Below are positions 1 to 8,175 of a stretch of 20,341 nt of DNA, piece by piece. The stretch lies in assembly GCA_016292335.1 (NCBI GenBank), contig JAECRX010000250.1, positions 1 through 20,341 of the forward strand. The letters are read 5' to 3'. Source of the DNA: Candidatus Sifarchaeum subterraneum (lineage in GTDB: Archaea; Asgardarchaeota; Sifarchaeia; Sifarchaeales; Sifarchaeaceae). Both the position numbers and the translations under genes were made by a program. Each line of letters begins with the position of its first letter. Within the stretch, counting starts at the first letter, position 1. The notes beneath the pieces are model-generated. The model worked only from the letters and a program-made list of their open reading frames with translations, had not been told where the DNA came from and ran no database searches.

Positions 1-576
1 CTCAAATATTTCTCTTTCTCTAGATCTTTCGGGTGGAATAACCTTTAGGCCGCTTTCAGCTCTTATAACTATGTCTTCGCCCTTTCTGACTTTACCTAGG
101 GGCTTACAATATGCTCTATTACCCTCAATAATTATAACTTTGTCCATTTCAATATTTTCTACCTCGACCCACTCATCCGAAATTCGGACATAAGTCTTAT
201 GATTGGTTGTAGAATAGAAATTATCAGGAAGAACTCCATCAGCTGGAGCTTGAAGAGTCTTCACATTGGCAATTTCTCGCGTTTGCATAGCACCAAATTT
301 TTGAAGTTCCTCTAATATGAGATCAAGTTGCTCCTTTGTCTTTCCAAAAACTCGTATTCTCGCGACGGAGTAGTCAGTTTTTCTTCGCCCTATTCTGAAG
401 TAATTAATGTCAATCTCTCCACCAAGATCATATATTAATCCTAATGCTTGAGGAAGAATCATCGAGTCTATAAGATGCCCTTCCATTTCTACTTCTGCTT
501 CAAAAGGATAATCTTCTATAAGGTCGACACCTGGTTCCTTTTCTTCTCTAATAGTCAAAATTCCGCCCCCACTCAT
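1..576 (-). CDS. TIGR00300-family (archaeal ornithine cyclodeaminase-type) protein, N-terminal part
   Basis: An open frame of 192 codons starts at ATG 574-576 and runs off the left edge, so the C-terminal part is missing. The translation has the hallmarks of the archaeal TIGR00300 'LOR/SDH conserved domain' family: 'MEGHLIDSMILPQALGLIYD', then 'IGRRKTDYSVARI', 'APADGVLPDNFYSTTNHKTY' and 'WVEVENIEMD'. Members of this family have been reported as archaeal ornithine cyclodeaminases (ornithine to proline plus ammonia). In other organisms the N-terminal domain occurs in arginine dihydrolase/LOR-SDH fusions. The NAD-binding and catalytic C-terminal half lies outside the window, so the activity cannot be judged here. 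The family call rests on recognised motifs. The 235 bp upstream separates it from the MFS gene on the same strand, so it probably has its own promoter. Confidence 0.75.
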   Translation of the reverse strand, partial: MSGGGILTIREEKEPGVDLIEDYPFEAEVEMEGHLIDSMILPQALGLIYDLGGEIDINYFRIGRRKTDYSVARIRVFGKTKEQLDLILEELQKFGAMQTREIANVKTLQAPADGVLPDNFYSTTNHKTYVRISDEWVEVENIEMDKVIIIEGNRAYCKPLGKVRKGEDIVIRAESGLKVIPPERSREREIFE

Positions 577-811
577 TATTTTTTAGTGTGAGCTGAGGTT
601 CTTGATAAAATTCGTTAATTAGAATGAATTTTGATCTCTTGTACATTTATTAATTCGATTATTTTTTATTTATATTTGATGTTAATAAGTTCATTACACC
701 AATGATAATTGATTAGATGGTGTTTTAGTGCTTATAGTTGATTTTGAGGCCTAAGTTGAAGGAAATCAATAGTCTAAAATAAGATTTGAAAAAAAGTTTA
801 CCTCTCCAAGA
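577..811. other. AT-rich intergenic region with possible promoter
   Basis: This is the gap between the TIGR00300 gene and the stop of the MFS gene. I see no ORF. On the minus strand an A/T-rich TATA-like stretch (ATATAAAT, about 666-678) lies roughly 90-100 nt before the ATG at 576. It could serve that gene with a long leader, but the match is weak in such AT-rich DNA. Confidence 0.3.
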
Positions 812-2026
812 TTATCTCGTGTCTTCCATTTTTTTGAATAAGCCAAGAAACCCGCTTAATGGAAGTATTGCCAGAATAAGTAAGGTTAATTGAAAGTTCA
901 GGGCCTCAGCCAAAAAACCCGAAATTAATCCCCCTACAAATCCTCCAAATCCTATAGAAGACGTGAGTAATCCCATTGCTTCTCCTCGTTTATCTTCAGG
1001 TGCAATATCTGCTATAAATGCATTAGTCCCTGTGCTGATACATGCGTAGGTGATTGCTAGAAGTAGCATAACAGGAATTAAAAAAAAAAATGGTACAATC
1101 GGAGAACCTGAAGCTATCATACCTACAGTTGACGTGAAAATCAAAAATAATGCAGAGCCGAAGAAGCCAAAGAGAATAGTGGGTTTTCGTCCAATTTTAT
1201 CCGAAAGTTTTCCAGCGGGTGTCATTAGGAAAATTTGTGCAAACGGATTCACGGCAAAGATGATACCAAGCCAAGTTTCTGTTGCACCTAAGGTTACAAA
1301 GTAGATTGTAAAAAGAGGATAAATCCCAAAAATGGCAGTGTAACGCAAGAAAGTAAATATATAGAGCCAGTTAAGTCCGTTCTTTTTAAGAAAACTTATT
1401 TCATTACCTGTTGGTAAAAATCGGTGTCTTACAGCTGAAAACACTTCTCGAAGACTATATTTCATCTTGAGGGCTTTTCTGGTCGGCTTCAGAAAAAAAA
1501 TGGAAAAAATTGCGCCTATTAGAGCTATAGTTGCTCCAAAATAAAAACTTGCACTGAACGAGTATATTTCGATGATAAATCCTCCTGCCAGTGTTCCTGT
1601 GGTCCATCCCAAGCTAATCAAAGTATTCAATATTCCCATGTTTTCTCCTTTTTCTTCCTCTGTAGAAATATCTGTGACCATTGCTAAAATGGCTGGAGAA
1701 AATGCAGCTGAGGCCATACCAGCAAAAGCCATCATCATGGCCAATAACAGTGTATCACTCACAAAAGCAGTCATAAAAAAAACTAATGCTGTTCCTAGGA
1801 GAGCTGCCACAACAAAAGGTTTTTTTCTATCAAAAATATCCGATAACGTTCCCCATAACGTTGTAGTAAGAGTGTACATCAACCAATATACTGCTGTCAA
1901 AAGCGAAATTTGCCATATTTGTAATCCTAATCTACCAGCATATAATGGCACCAAAAAAAAGGGGAACAGCATACAAATATTGAATAAAAAAGCGGATATA
2001 CTTATAGAGAGTAATGTTTTTTTCAT
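812..2026 (-). CDS. Major facilitator superfamily (MFS) transporter
   Basis: This is a 404-residue, strongly hydrophobic protein with about 12 predicted membrane segments in two halves, the normal length for MFS. The cytoplasmic loop motif A appears in both halves: 'WGTLSDIFDRKKP' near residues 59-71 and 'GKLSDKIGRKPT' after the central loop. A charged central loop (about residues 180-215) separates the halves. It should be a secondary transporter or exporter in the cytoplasmic membrane. The substrate cannot be read from the sequence. It follows the RuBisCO gene by 52 bp on the same strand, so the two could share a transcript. That spacing alone does not show a metabolic link. The start ATG at 2026 has only a weak upstream purine stretch (GAAGAGAG). 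Confidence 0.85.
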   Translation of the reverse strand: MKKTLLSISISAFLFNICMLFPFFLVPLYAGRLGLQIWQISLLTAVYWLMYTLTTTLWGTLSDIFDRKKPFVVAALLGTALVFFMTAFVSDTLLLAMMMAFAGMASAAFSPAILAMVTDISTEEEKGENMGILNTLISLGWTTGTLAGGFIIEIYSFSASFYFGATIALIGAIFSIFFLKPTRKALKMKYSLREVFSAVRHRFLPTGNEISFLKKNGLNWLYIFTFLRYTAIFGIYPLFTIYFVTLGATETWLGIIFAVNPFAQIFLMTPAGKLSDKIGRKPTILFGFFGSALFLIFTSTVGMIASGSPIVPFFFLIPVMLLLAITYACISTGTNAFIADIAPEDKRGEAMGLLTSSIGFGGFVGGLISGFLAEALNFQLTLLILAILPLSGFLGLFKKMEDTR

Positions 2027-2078
2027 TTTTCTAATTCTCTCTTCAAATTATTTTTAGACCTCTTTCGTGAATTTTAGT

Positions 2079-3347
2079 TTATTTATAAATATTACTTTGG
2101 CCAGGTTCAACATATCCCCAATATTCCAAGGCTGCAGCCAATTCCTTGTGCTCTTTAGCATACTCGGGTAGGGAAATTCCAGCTAACGTGGCATCTACTG
2201 CCTGTCTCAAGGCTTTGGCGCCAGCACTTAATCCCCAAGGATGGCCAGCTACTCCTCCACCAGCTTGTATCTGGATATCTATCCCCGCAATATTAATTAA
2301 GGCTTCTACGCTTCCTGGATGAAGCCCTCCCGATGCAATTGGTAATACATCCTTTAACCCATGCATATCCTCAGTTAGAGCCTTTTGACATTCGATATTT
2401 TCTATTGGAGGTGCATGCATCTTTCCTATTCCAAAAGTACCAATATGGAGTAAATCACCACCTGCTAATCTTACAAGCTTTGAAATAACCTTCATATGGA
2501 TTCCATGTTTGGAATTCCTCGTAAAAGCTGCATGCATGGCTCTATGACAATGAATTGGCACTTTTACTCCCGGATCCTCTGCCAGGGCTCGAACAGCAGA
2601 AAAGCCAGTAACTATAACATCAACCATCAGCATATTAGCGCCATTTTCGAGTGCTAAATCTGCAACTTCTAAAATCTTATCTGCTCTTGTTGTTACATTA
2701 ACAGAATAGAGAACGGTTCTTCCCGTTTCTTCTTTAACTTGGTCAAGCTTTTCTGCTATTTTTATTACCCTCTCCTCCAAAGGACAAAATTTTTGAGAAA
2801 TTAATGTTTCGTCATCTTTGCCTGATGTTAGTCCTGCCATCCCTATTTCATATACAAAGTCCCCATAATCCTGTGGTTTTAATCCGATCTTGGGTTTGAC
2901 AGTTCCTCCGACAAAAGGTTGATTTTTGTAACCTGAATAATTACGGATGCCTTGTATCCCAAATTTTGGGCCTTTAAAGCCCCTAACTATTTCTTTTGGG
3001 AAAAACACATCTATCAACCTTACATTCCTGATAGCTTCAAGTCCAAAAAGATTACCTGCAATCACACTCAAGATTGCTGGGATGCCTCCAATTTCATCGA
3101 AATTACTAAATTCTTCATTTGGAAATGCAACTGTGGCAATTTTCTCCTGTTTGTCAATATCTATCACTTTTGCGCCTAAAAACTCATGAATCTTTTTTTC
3201 AGTTGGGACTTCTGTCCATGTTCCTGTAGATTCCTCTTCGGCCAATTTACCTGCAGCATCTTCAAGTGTCAGATCTGAATCAATAAAATACTTACAGATT
3301 ATATAATCTTCAGGATCAACTTTTTTTCCTAAAGCAAGAAAACTCAT
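2079..3347 (-). CDS. rbcL: Ribulose-1,5-bisphosphate carboxylase/oxygenase, form III-like large subunit
   Basis: A 422-residue RuBisCO large-chain homologue. Visible active-site residues (spinach numbering in brackets): E38 (E60) and T43-W44 (T65-W66) in 'ESTGTWT', N99 (N123), K151 and K153 (K175, K177) in 'GTVKPKIG', K177-D-D179-E180 (K201, D203, E204), H268-R269 (H294-R295), H301 (H327), loop-6 K309 (K334), S339-G-G (S379-381) and the G363-365 phosphate site. All catalytic positions are kept, which argues for a carboxylase rather than a form IV RuBisCO-like protein. The carbamate motif is unusual: 'AGLTSGKDDETL' instead of the common 'GG.D..KDDENL'. In archaea form III works in AMP/nucleoside salvage with AMP phosphorylase and ribose-1,5-bisphosphate isomerase; neither is in this window. 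The ATG at 3347 follows GAGGGAG with 7 nt spacing, supporting this start. Confidence 0.9.
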   Translation of the reverse strand: MSFLALGKKVDPEDYIICKYFIDSDLTLEDAAGKLAEEESTGTWTEVPTEKKIHEFLGAKVIDIDKQEKIATVAFPNEEFSNFDEIGGIPAILSVIAGNLFGLEAIRNVRLIDVFFPKEIVRGFKGPKFGIQGIRNYSGYKNQPFVGGTVKPKIGLKPQDYGDFVYEIGMAGLTSGKDDETLISQKFCPLEERVIKIAEKLDQVKEETGRTVLYSVNVTTRADKILEVADLALENGANMLMVDVIVTGFSAVRALAEDPGVKVPIHCHRAMHAAFTRNSKHGIHMKVISKLVRLAGGDLLHIGTFGIGKMHAPPIENIECQKALTEDMHGLKDVLPIASGGLHPGSVEALINIAGIDIQIQAGGGVAGHPWGLSAGAKALRQAVDATLAGISLPEYAKEHKELAAALEYWGYVEPGQSNIYK

Positions 3348-3782
3348 GACGTGTCTCCCTCTTTCAAAAAATAGAATGTCAAACTTAAATTAAAGACATG
3401 AGGTGGCTTTTTGATTAATTATTTAGGGGACGAAGGCGTAGAGTTACAAAATTATTTTAATGTTTCCTTTAAGTTTGAAAGATAAAGAAAAAAGATAATT
3501 ATTAAGTTTTTGGGGTCAGAAACAAGGTTCTACTCTTCCATTTCTTATGTTCATCGATAAAACATGGAACACTCTACTCTAAAATCCCAAAAACCACAAG
3601 AATACCAATAGTTAGATATTTTTAATCAAAAAGTAATAAAAACGAATAAATCATTATAACTTAGTATTAAAAGAAGCGACTAAGAAATATAGATACACGT
3701 TGAAAAATCACAAGAGGACTTTTGCGATTATTATATTTCCCTTCATAGTAAAAATCTCCAACTACGGCGTGGTGAAGAAATA
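3348..3782. other. Divergent intergenic region between RuBisCO and Roadblock genes
   Basis: This 435-bp gap lies between two genes read away from each other and must hold both promoters. For RuBisCO (minus) a CTTTAATTTAAG-type AT box at about 3383-3395 would give a short leader containing the GAGGGAG site. For the Roadblock gene (plus) 'TTATATTTCC' at about 3731-3740 would start transcription near 3760, ahead of the GGTGA site at 3771-3775. No ORF or convincing repeat is seen in the middle part. Confidence 0.4.
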
Positions 3783-4214
3783 ATGAGCGGAATTACGGTG
3801 CCTTTAGACATATATACAGAAATTTTGAATCTTATCGATAATTTTCACGAAGAACATAAAGAGGTAGGAGTTAGCCTAGTCTGTTTTAGTGATGGAAGAC
3901 CAGTTGCAACATCAAGCCGAAGAATGGACGATCAGAGCATACAAATGTCGGCAGCCGTTGCTGCAATCCAATCCATGGTTGAAAAAACCATAACAAATTT
4001 TGTAAACCTTCCTCCTGAAGAGATAAGAAGGGTAGTTGTTGAAGGTGAAAACGATTATTTTATAATTGTCAGGTCAGGGAAATCTTCAATTCTTGCAACA
4101 TATGTTGCCAGCACGACTCCAAAGCTTCATTCAATTCTTGCATCAATGACGAGAGCTTCATGGAGAATAGGTCGAATTCTTGATAAGTTTAAACCACAAT
4201 ATCCACTTGAATAG
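3783..4214 (+). CDS. Roadblock/LC7 domain protein
   Basis: A 143-residue single-domain protein. The pattern fits the Roadblock/LC7 (MglB/Mp1-p14) fold: an N-terminal helix ('YTEILNLIDNFHEE'), strand-turn-strand 'VGVSLVCFSDGRPVATSS', a long central helix ('MSAAVAAIQSMVEKTITNF'), the strand pair 'RRVVVEGENDYFIIVRSGKSSILATYV' and a C-terminal helix. Such proteins are dimeric scaffolds or regulators of small Ras-like GTPases and are expanded in Asgard archaea. No GTPase gene is adjacent, so the partner is unknown. The ATG at 3783 is preceded by GGTGA (3771-3775) with 7 nt spacing, a good archaeal ribosome binding site. The gene stands alone, with opposite-strand genes on both sides. Confidence 0.8.
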   Translation: MSGITVPLDIYTEILNLIDNFHEEHKEVGVSLVCFSDGRPVATSSRRMDDQSIQMSAAVAAIQSMVEKTITNFVNLPPEEIRRVVVEGENDYFIIVRSGKSSILATYVASTTPKLHSILASMTRASWRIGRILDKFKPQYPLE

Positions 4215-4372
4215 CATAGAATAAATGATAACAAAATCTTTGAAATGATATAGTTTAGTTCTCAGATATATAATTAGTGCGTGACCCATCCAAAATATAA
4301 ATCCACAAATGTGGAGAATGCGGTACTGAAACAATGTTTGCAAGTTGACTAGTCCTTACACCCTTCTTAAAC

Positions 4373-6523
4373 TCATTCGCCAATTCTAATATGAACGCGT
4401 TCTTCAAAGTTTGGGATCAAAATAGAATTTCCCGCGTCCCTTACAGGTGTATGAACCATTATTTTTTGTCCTTTACATCTGTTCACGTATTCACTCAATG
4501 TTTTTGAAGATGAATGAGCACTAAAACGAGCATAAACCACTTTACAATCGATATCGGTGACATTTCCTTCTATTATCTCTCTTCCCAAAGTATTTTTGGC
4601 AAGATAGCCAGTTAAGATCAAGGATGCCTTAGGTTGTTTCCTAATCTCAAGAAAATAGGATCTTGCTAAACCGCCTTGTAACATTCCGCCGCCACAAACA
4701 ACTACATCGTCTTTTTCTAGACTTTCTTTTCCAGTTTCTAATATCGTGTATTTTCCTTTAAGATTAGTTAATTGTGCGACTGTTGCTGCCATACCTAATA
4801 ACATGACATTTTTTTCTTTAGTCACACCGTTTTTTTCCAAAATACTAATAATCTCCTGGGCCCTTCCAACAGAGAAAACAGGAATCACAGTCTTATCAGA
4901 TTCTCTCGTTGCATCAATTAATTTTTTTTCTGCCTCTATTCTTGAAAAATTTTCTCTACCAAAATATGTGCCATCAAATATAGTGATATCTGCATTTACA
5001 TGAGGATTAGATCCATTTTTGAATAATTCAGTAGAATCTAAATTGAAATCGCCAGTATAAAGAATACTAGTTTCATCGACTTTAATAAGAAGAGATGAAC
5101 TTCCATAAATATGTGCGGCATTAAGGGGTGTGACAAAAACACCAGGGGATACTTCTACCTCCTTATCGTAATCTATTTCTACAAAGCTTTCTTCTACTTT
5201 ATCAACATTTTCTTTCTTAAGAAGAGAATTGATAGTTTTTCTATATGGTAAGCCAAATTTTGCATTCATTAGTTTTGCACAGTCACGAATTAAAAGCATT
5301 GAAATAGTTTTTGTAGGCGGGACTCCTAAGACAGGTCCATTGAACTTTTCAAAAAGAACAGGTAATCCCCCACAATGATCAAGATGGGCATGCGAAACAA
5401 TAACAGAATCAATAAATTCTAAATCAGGAACCCATCGTGGAATTCCATGGCTGACAATACTGAGACCATAATCGCACAAAACACCACCGTTATCTGTTCT
5501 TATTAACACTCCACTTCTTCCAATTTCACTTCCTCCAATAAAAACAAACTCAACATCTTGATTAGGAACGGAATATGTGACTTTTGGGAGAATGTTGCTA
5601 ATCATACTCGTTGGTATTTTTTCTAGCCTATCCAAAGAAAGAGGATCGACACTAGGCAGAGGGTGGGATTTATACACACGTATTGGAAATGAAACACCAT
5701 TGTTTGAAAACAATCCCATTTCTAAAAAAACACTTTTTAAGGTTTCAAACGTATTAGCAAGGGACATTTGACCAACAATGAGTTCTCTGGCTTTTGAGAA
5801 ACTTTTTGCTTCAAATTCCTCCAAAATTTTTGAACCAAGTTCTTTTTTCGTCCAAAGTCTTATTTTTTCCCAAATATCCCAGAATCTTTTGCCGCTGATT
5901 ATTTCTTGTAAATATTCAGGGCGGTTCATAACTAGGTTAATAAATTGATATCTTTCGTTGGTGGAAACGTAATCAACTAAATCTTTTAAACCAAAGTTTG
6001 TTGCAAAATCAGCAATTTCTCTTGGAGAAGGGGATTGGACACCAAAAAATTCAAATCTATCTCTAACAAAAGTCAAAAAATCATCATTGCTTTTTGCAAG
6101 GATGAATGCCTCTAAACATAAAACATAGATTAACCAATCCCGAATGTTTTTAATATCAGTTTTAGCCTTAGTGAGGCAATATCGGAATACTGTTCTAAAA
6201 TCCTCTAAATCAAAAATTTCCAACAAAAAAGAATACAATGTTTGAAAGAGAATATCGTAAATATCATCGCCTACTTCAATATCTTCATTAATGAAAATTT
6301 GATTGATTTTAGAAAATATAATATTTTCCAGATTAAGAAGTTCATTTGATTCATTTTTAAGTTTACTCAGAATAAAGATTAAGTTAGGATTGTTGTCTCC
6401 ACTTAACCCTTCATAAGCATCAAGTAATTCTTTTCTTGTTTTAATTTTCCCATCAGTTAATTTTTCAAATAACTCTTCTGCCATTTGGTATAGCTTTTTT
6501 GGTAGTTTTAATGAAGCATTCAA
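4373..6523 (-). CDS. Beta-CASP metallo-beta-lactamase nuclease (CPSF/RNase J-like) with helical N-terminal extension
   Basis: A 716-residue protein. Residues 325-716 are a metallo-beta-lactamase/beta-CASP module: motif 1 D351, motif 2 H378-A-H380-L-D382-H383 ('SHAHLDHCGG'), motif 3 H471 ('AAHIYGSS'), motif 4 D492 ('YTGDFNLD'), then the beta-CASP part with 'PVFSVGRAQE', 'LTGYLAKNTLG', motif B H670 ('FSAHSS') and H691 ('VHTPV'). The zinc ligands of an active RNase are present, so an endo- or 5'-exonuclease acting on RNA is likely. Residues 1-about 320 are predicted helical, carry no KH domain like that of archaeal CPSF1, and match nothing I recognise. The usual His-Gly of the last motif is His-Thr here. 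It is transcribed alone, with a TATA box at 6561-6570 and the ATG at 6523 a short distance downstream. Confidence 0.82.
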   Translation of the reverse strand: MNASLKLPKKLYQMAEELFEKLTDGKIKTRKELLDAYEGLSGDNNPNLIFILSKLKNESNELLNLENIIFSKINQIFINEDIEVGDDIYDILFQTLYSFLLEIFDLEDFRTVFRYCLTKAKTDIKNIRDWLIYVLCLEAFILAKSNDDFLTFVRDRFEFFGVQSPSPREIADFATNFGLKDLVDYVSTNERYQFINLVMNRPEYLQEIISGKRFWDIWEKIRLWTKKELGSKILEEFEAKSFSKARELIVGQMSLANTFETLKSVFLEMGLFSNNGVSFPIRVYKSHPLPSVDPLSLDRLEKIPTSMISNILPKVTYSVPNQDVEFVFIGGSEIGRSGVLIRTDNGGVLCDYGLSIVSHGIPRWVPDLEFIDSVIVSHAHLDHCGGLPVLFEKFNGPVLGVPPTKTISMLLIRDCAKLMNAKFGLPYRKTINSLLKKENVDKVEESFVEIDYDKEVEVSPGVFVTPLNAAHIYGSSSLLIKVDETSILYTGDFNLDSTELFKNGSNPHVNADITIFDGTYFGRENFSRIEAEKKLIDATRESDKTVIPVFSVGRAQEIISILEKNGVTKEKNVMLLGMAATVAQLTNLKGKYTILETGKESLEKDDVVVCGGGMLQGGLARSYFLEIRKQPKASLILTGYLAKNTLGREIIEGNVTDIDCKVVYARFSAHSSSKTLSEYVNRCKGQKIMVHTPVRDAGNSILIPNFEERVHIRIGE

Positions 6524-6543
6524 TCCAAAAACCTCTAGGAAAA

Positions 6544-6556
6544 GGATGAATCATCC
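6544..6556. promoter_or_regulatory. Inverted repeat over the likely start of transcription of the nuclease gene
   Basis: GGATGA-A-TCATCC is a perfect 6-bp inverted repeat with a 1-nt centre. It lies between the TATA box (6561-6570) and the ATG at 6523, about where transcription should begin. Position and symmetry fit a dimeric repressor operator, for example for autoregulation. This is inference from a short palindrome, which could occur by chance. Confidence 0.3.
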
Positions 6557-6560
6557 ATTT

Positions 6561-6570
6561 ATTTATATAT
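6561..6570 (-). promoter_or_regulatory. TATA box for the beta-CASP nuclease gene
   Basis: On the minus strand the sequence is ATATATAAAT. Its centre lies about 43 nt before the ATG at 6523, so transcription starting about 26 nt downstream would leave a leader of roughly 15 nt containing AGAGG. This is a typical archaeal arrangement. Confidence 0.5.
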
Positions 6571-6928
6571 CTGCTCAGGGACAGCATAAATCATAGGCAT
6601 CTAGTAAAAATTGAAGAAAGATACAGTTATTGTGATGGAAAAAGTGATTCAATAATAATCAATTTCGAAAATTGAAATAGAAGAAATAACACATTTTTTA
6701 GATGAGTTCTACATAAATAATGTGAGAAAAAACACCTGATACTGAGAAATTCACCGAAGAACAAGATAATTGAATTAGAAAATAAACTTTTTTGATGTTT
6801 GAGCATATGTCATGTTTTAACTTTCTGATCTAAATTTTAAACCAATTTCAGCACATTTTTAACATTGTGAGCAAATTGTGGGTAATTTCTTTCAAATATC
6901 TGAAAAAACATCATCTTTCTTGTCTAGA

Positions 6929-7744
6929 TCATCTTTCCTTTTCCTTTTTAAGGCGAACAGAAATACCTGAGCTTTCTACTTCATAAGGAACTATATCGTT
7001 CACAAATTTGAAGATATTAATTGATTTAGTTACTTGAAGAAATTTTTTGGGTTTAGCTTTTTGCTCAAGACTCTTAAATTGAATTACATTGTCGAACAAA
7101 TGTTTTGTTGTTTCTATAATTTTCTCATCGTGCATTTTTTCATTTAGAATGCAATGAATTAAATCCCCAAGGGCTTTAAGTTGAATTAGGAGCCGTCTCA
7201 TAAGTTTTATTGCCTGATCGGGATTGCCTGTATCTGTAATAGTTGTAGATAAATTATTATAAATAAATCTGGCTCTCGACTTTTTTCCACCAAGAATTTT
7301 GTATCTCAGGTCATAGAGGCTATTATAAATGAAGTTCACATCATGAGGTTTTTCAACGATAACATGAGCGTTACTAGGAATTTCACTACCATAACCAGCC
7401 GATCGTGAAAATAAATCGATGAAAAAGAGTTTGCCTTCATTATCTCTTTGACTAACTAACTCAACATCACAATATGAATTTAGGAGGTTATATTCATCGA
7501 TAGTTGGGGAATTTGTTGAGATATAAATTAATATGTCACCTTTTTGCAGAACATCGCGGCAATAAGGAAGCAAAGAAATTTTAGCATCACTATAGGTCGA
7601 TGAATCGGTCAGTAAAAGTGTGCTTGAACCAATTTTGATTCCGCCCCCGAGGAGATGATCTAACTCGATAATACCACTTGTTGTCAAAGTGTTTCGATTA
7701 TTGTTGTTCTGTAGGAGATATTTTTGGGTTTCCAAGTGAGACAC
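6929..7744 (-). CDS. KaiC/RAD55-like RecA-fold protein with degenerate Walker A
   Basis: A 271-residue protein with the layout of archaeal KaiC/GvpD/RAD55-like single-domain ATPases. 'SGIIELDHLLGGGIKIGSSTLLLT' (residues 23-46) matches the family's 'GI..LD.LLGGGI..G' entry. 'GKLFFIDLFS' gives a Walker-B-like strand ending at D110. 'MHDEKIIETTKHLFDNVIQF' matches the late helix region of the family. The P-loop is missing: where GxxGxGK[ST] is expected there is 'TDSSTYSDAK'. The protein therefore probably does not hydrolyse ATP in the usual way and may be a regulatory or scaffold relative. The start is GTG at 7742-7744. A TATA box ends about 25 nt upstream, so the mRNA is probably leaderless or nearly so. 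Target and partner are unknown. Confidence 0.7.
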   Translation of the reverse strand: MSHLETQKYLLQNNNNRNTLTTSGIIELDHLLGGGIKIGSSTLLLTDSSTYSDAKISLLPYCRDVLQKGDILIYISTNSPTIDEYNLLNSYCDVELVSQRDNEGKLFFIDLFSRSAGYGSEIPSNAHVIVEKPHDVNFIYNSLYDLRYKILGGKKSRARFIYNNLSTTITDTGNPDQAIKLMRRLLIQLKALGDLIHCILNEKMHDEKIIETTKHLFDNVIQFKSLEQKAKPKKFLQVTKSINIFKFVNDIVPYEVESSGISVRLKKEKER

Positions 7745-7768
7745 ACACGCATATACATGATGAGTTTT

Positions 7769-7778
7769 CTATATAAAA
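7769..7778 (-). promoter_or_regulatory. TATA box for the KaiC-like gene
   Basis: TTTTATATAG on the minus strand is centred about 30 nt before the GTG start at 7744. At normal TATA-to-start spacing the transcript would begin at or just before the start codon, implying a leaderless message. No ribosome binding site is visible upstream of the GTG, which agrees. Confidence 0.5.
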
Positions 7779-8130
7779 CTTATCATATGGCAACACTTTA
7801 TTTACATATGAATACACAAGACAACATACAAATCATTTTGGACCAGTTGGATTTATTTAAAAAGTTAAACTGAAGAGTTTACAGGCATTTTTATTTTTTT
7901 GACAGGTTCATTCTTTTAAGATGAGTTTGCGGTACTGCTGTTATATGAATGTGGTTTCAATTTATCTCTTATTTAAGTTTTTAGAGCTTTTCGGTGCAAG
8001 TTATGATAGTTAAGCTCCAATAAATGTGGAAATAGTCAGTCAGATAAGAATCATTGAAAGTTTTTGAATGGAGATAGTTTTATTTACTTTGTCAAATGAT
8101 AGTTGATTTTTGAATTTTTTCTTCTCTCAT
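7779..8130. other. AT-rich intergenic stretch without recognised features
   Basis: I find no ORF with protein-like composition, tRNA, hairpin or repeat between the KaiC-like promoter and the TATA-like pair at 8131-8158. Confidence 0.4.
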
Positions 8131-8158
8131 CCTATATATAAACAAAAAGATTTAAATA
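8131..8158 (+). promoter_or_regulatory. Two TATA-like boxes facing the GC-rich island
   Basis: CTATATATAAAC (8132-8143) and TTTAAATA (8151-8158) lie in tandem on the plus strand. With about 26 nt to the start site they would begin transcripts near 8160 and 8178, just ahead of the GC-rich island. No convincing protein gene follows on the plus strand, so they may drive a non-coding RNA. Confidence 0.4.
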
Positions 8159-8175
8159 CATTTTGAAACTTAGGA

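Larger units (their letters stand above)
6524..6928. other. Intergenic region with promoter and small inverted repeat
   Basis: This 405-bp gap lies between two minus-strand genes. Its left end holds the nuclease promoter (TATA at 6561-6570) and the inverted repeat at 6544-6556. The remaining 350 bp are AT-rich. I find no credible ORF, tRNA or repeat array there. Confidence 0.4.

Noticed and set aside
2079..3347. Form IV RuBisCO-like protein (non-carboxylating)
   Set aside because: K175, K177, K201, D203, E204, H294, H327, K334 and the phosphate-binding glycines are all present, so a true carboxylase is more likely.
4158..4343. A 61-codon minus-strand frame at the end of the Roadblock gene
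   Set aside because: It overlaps the conserved Roadblock C-terminus on the other strand and resembles nothing.
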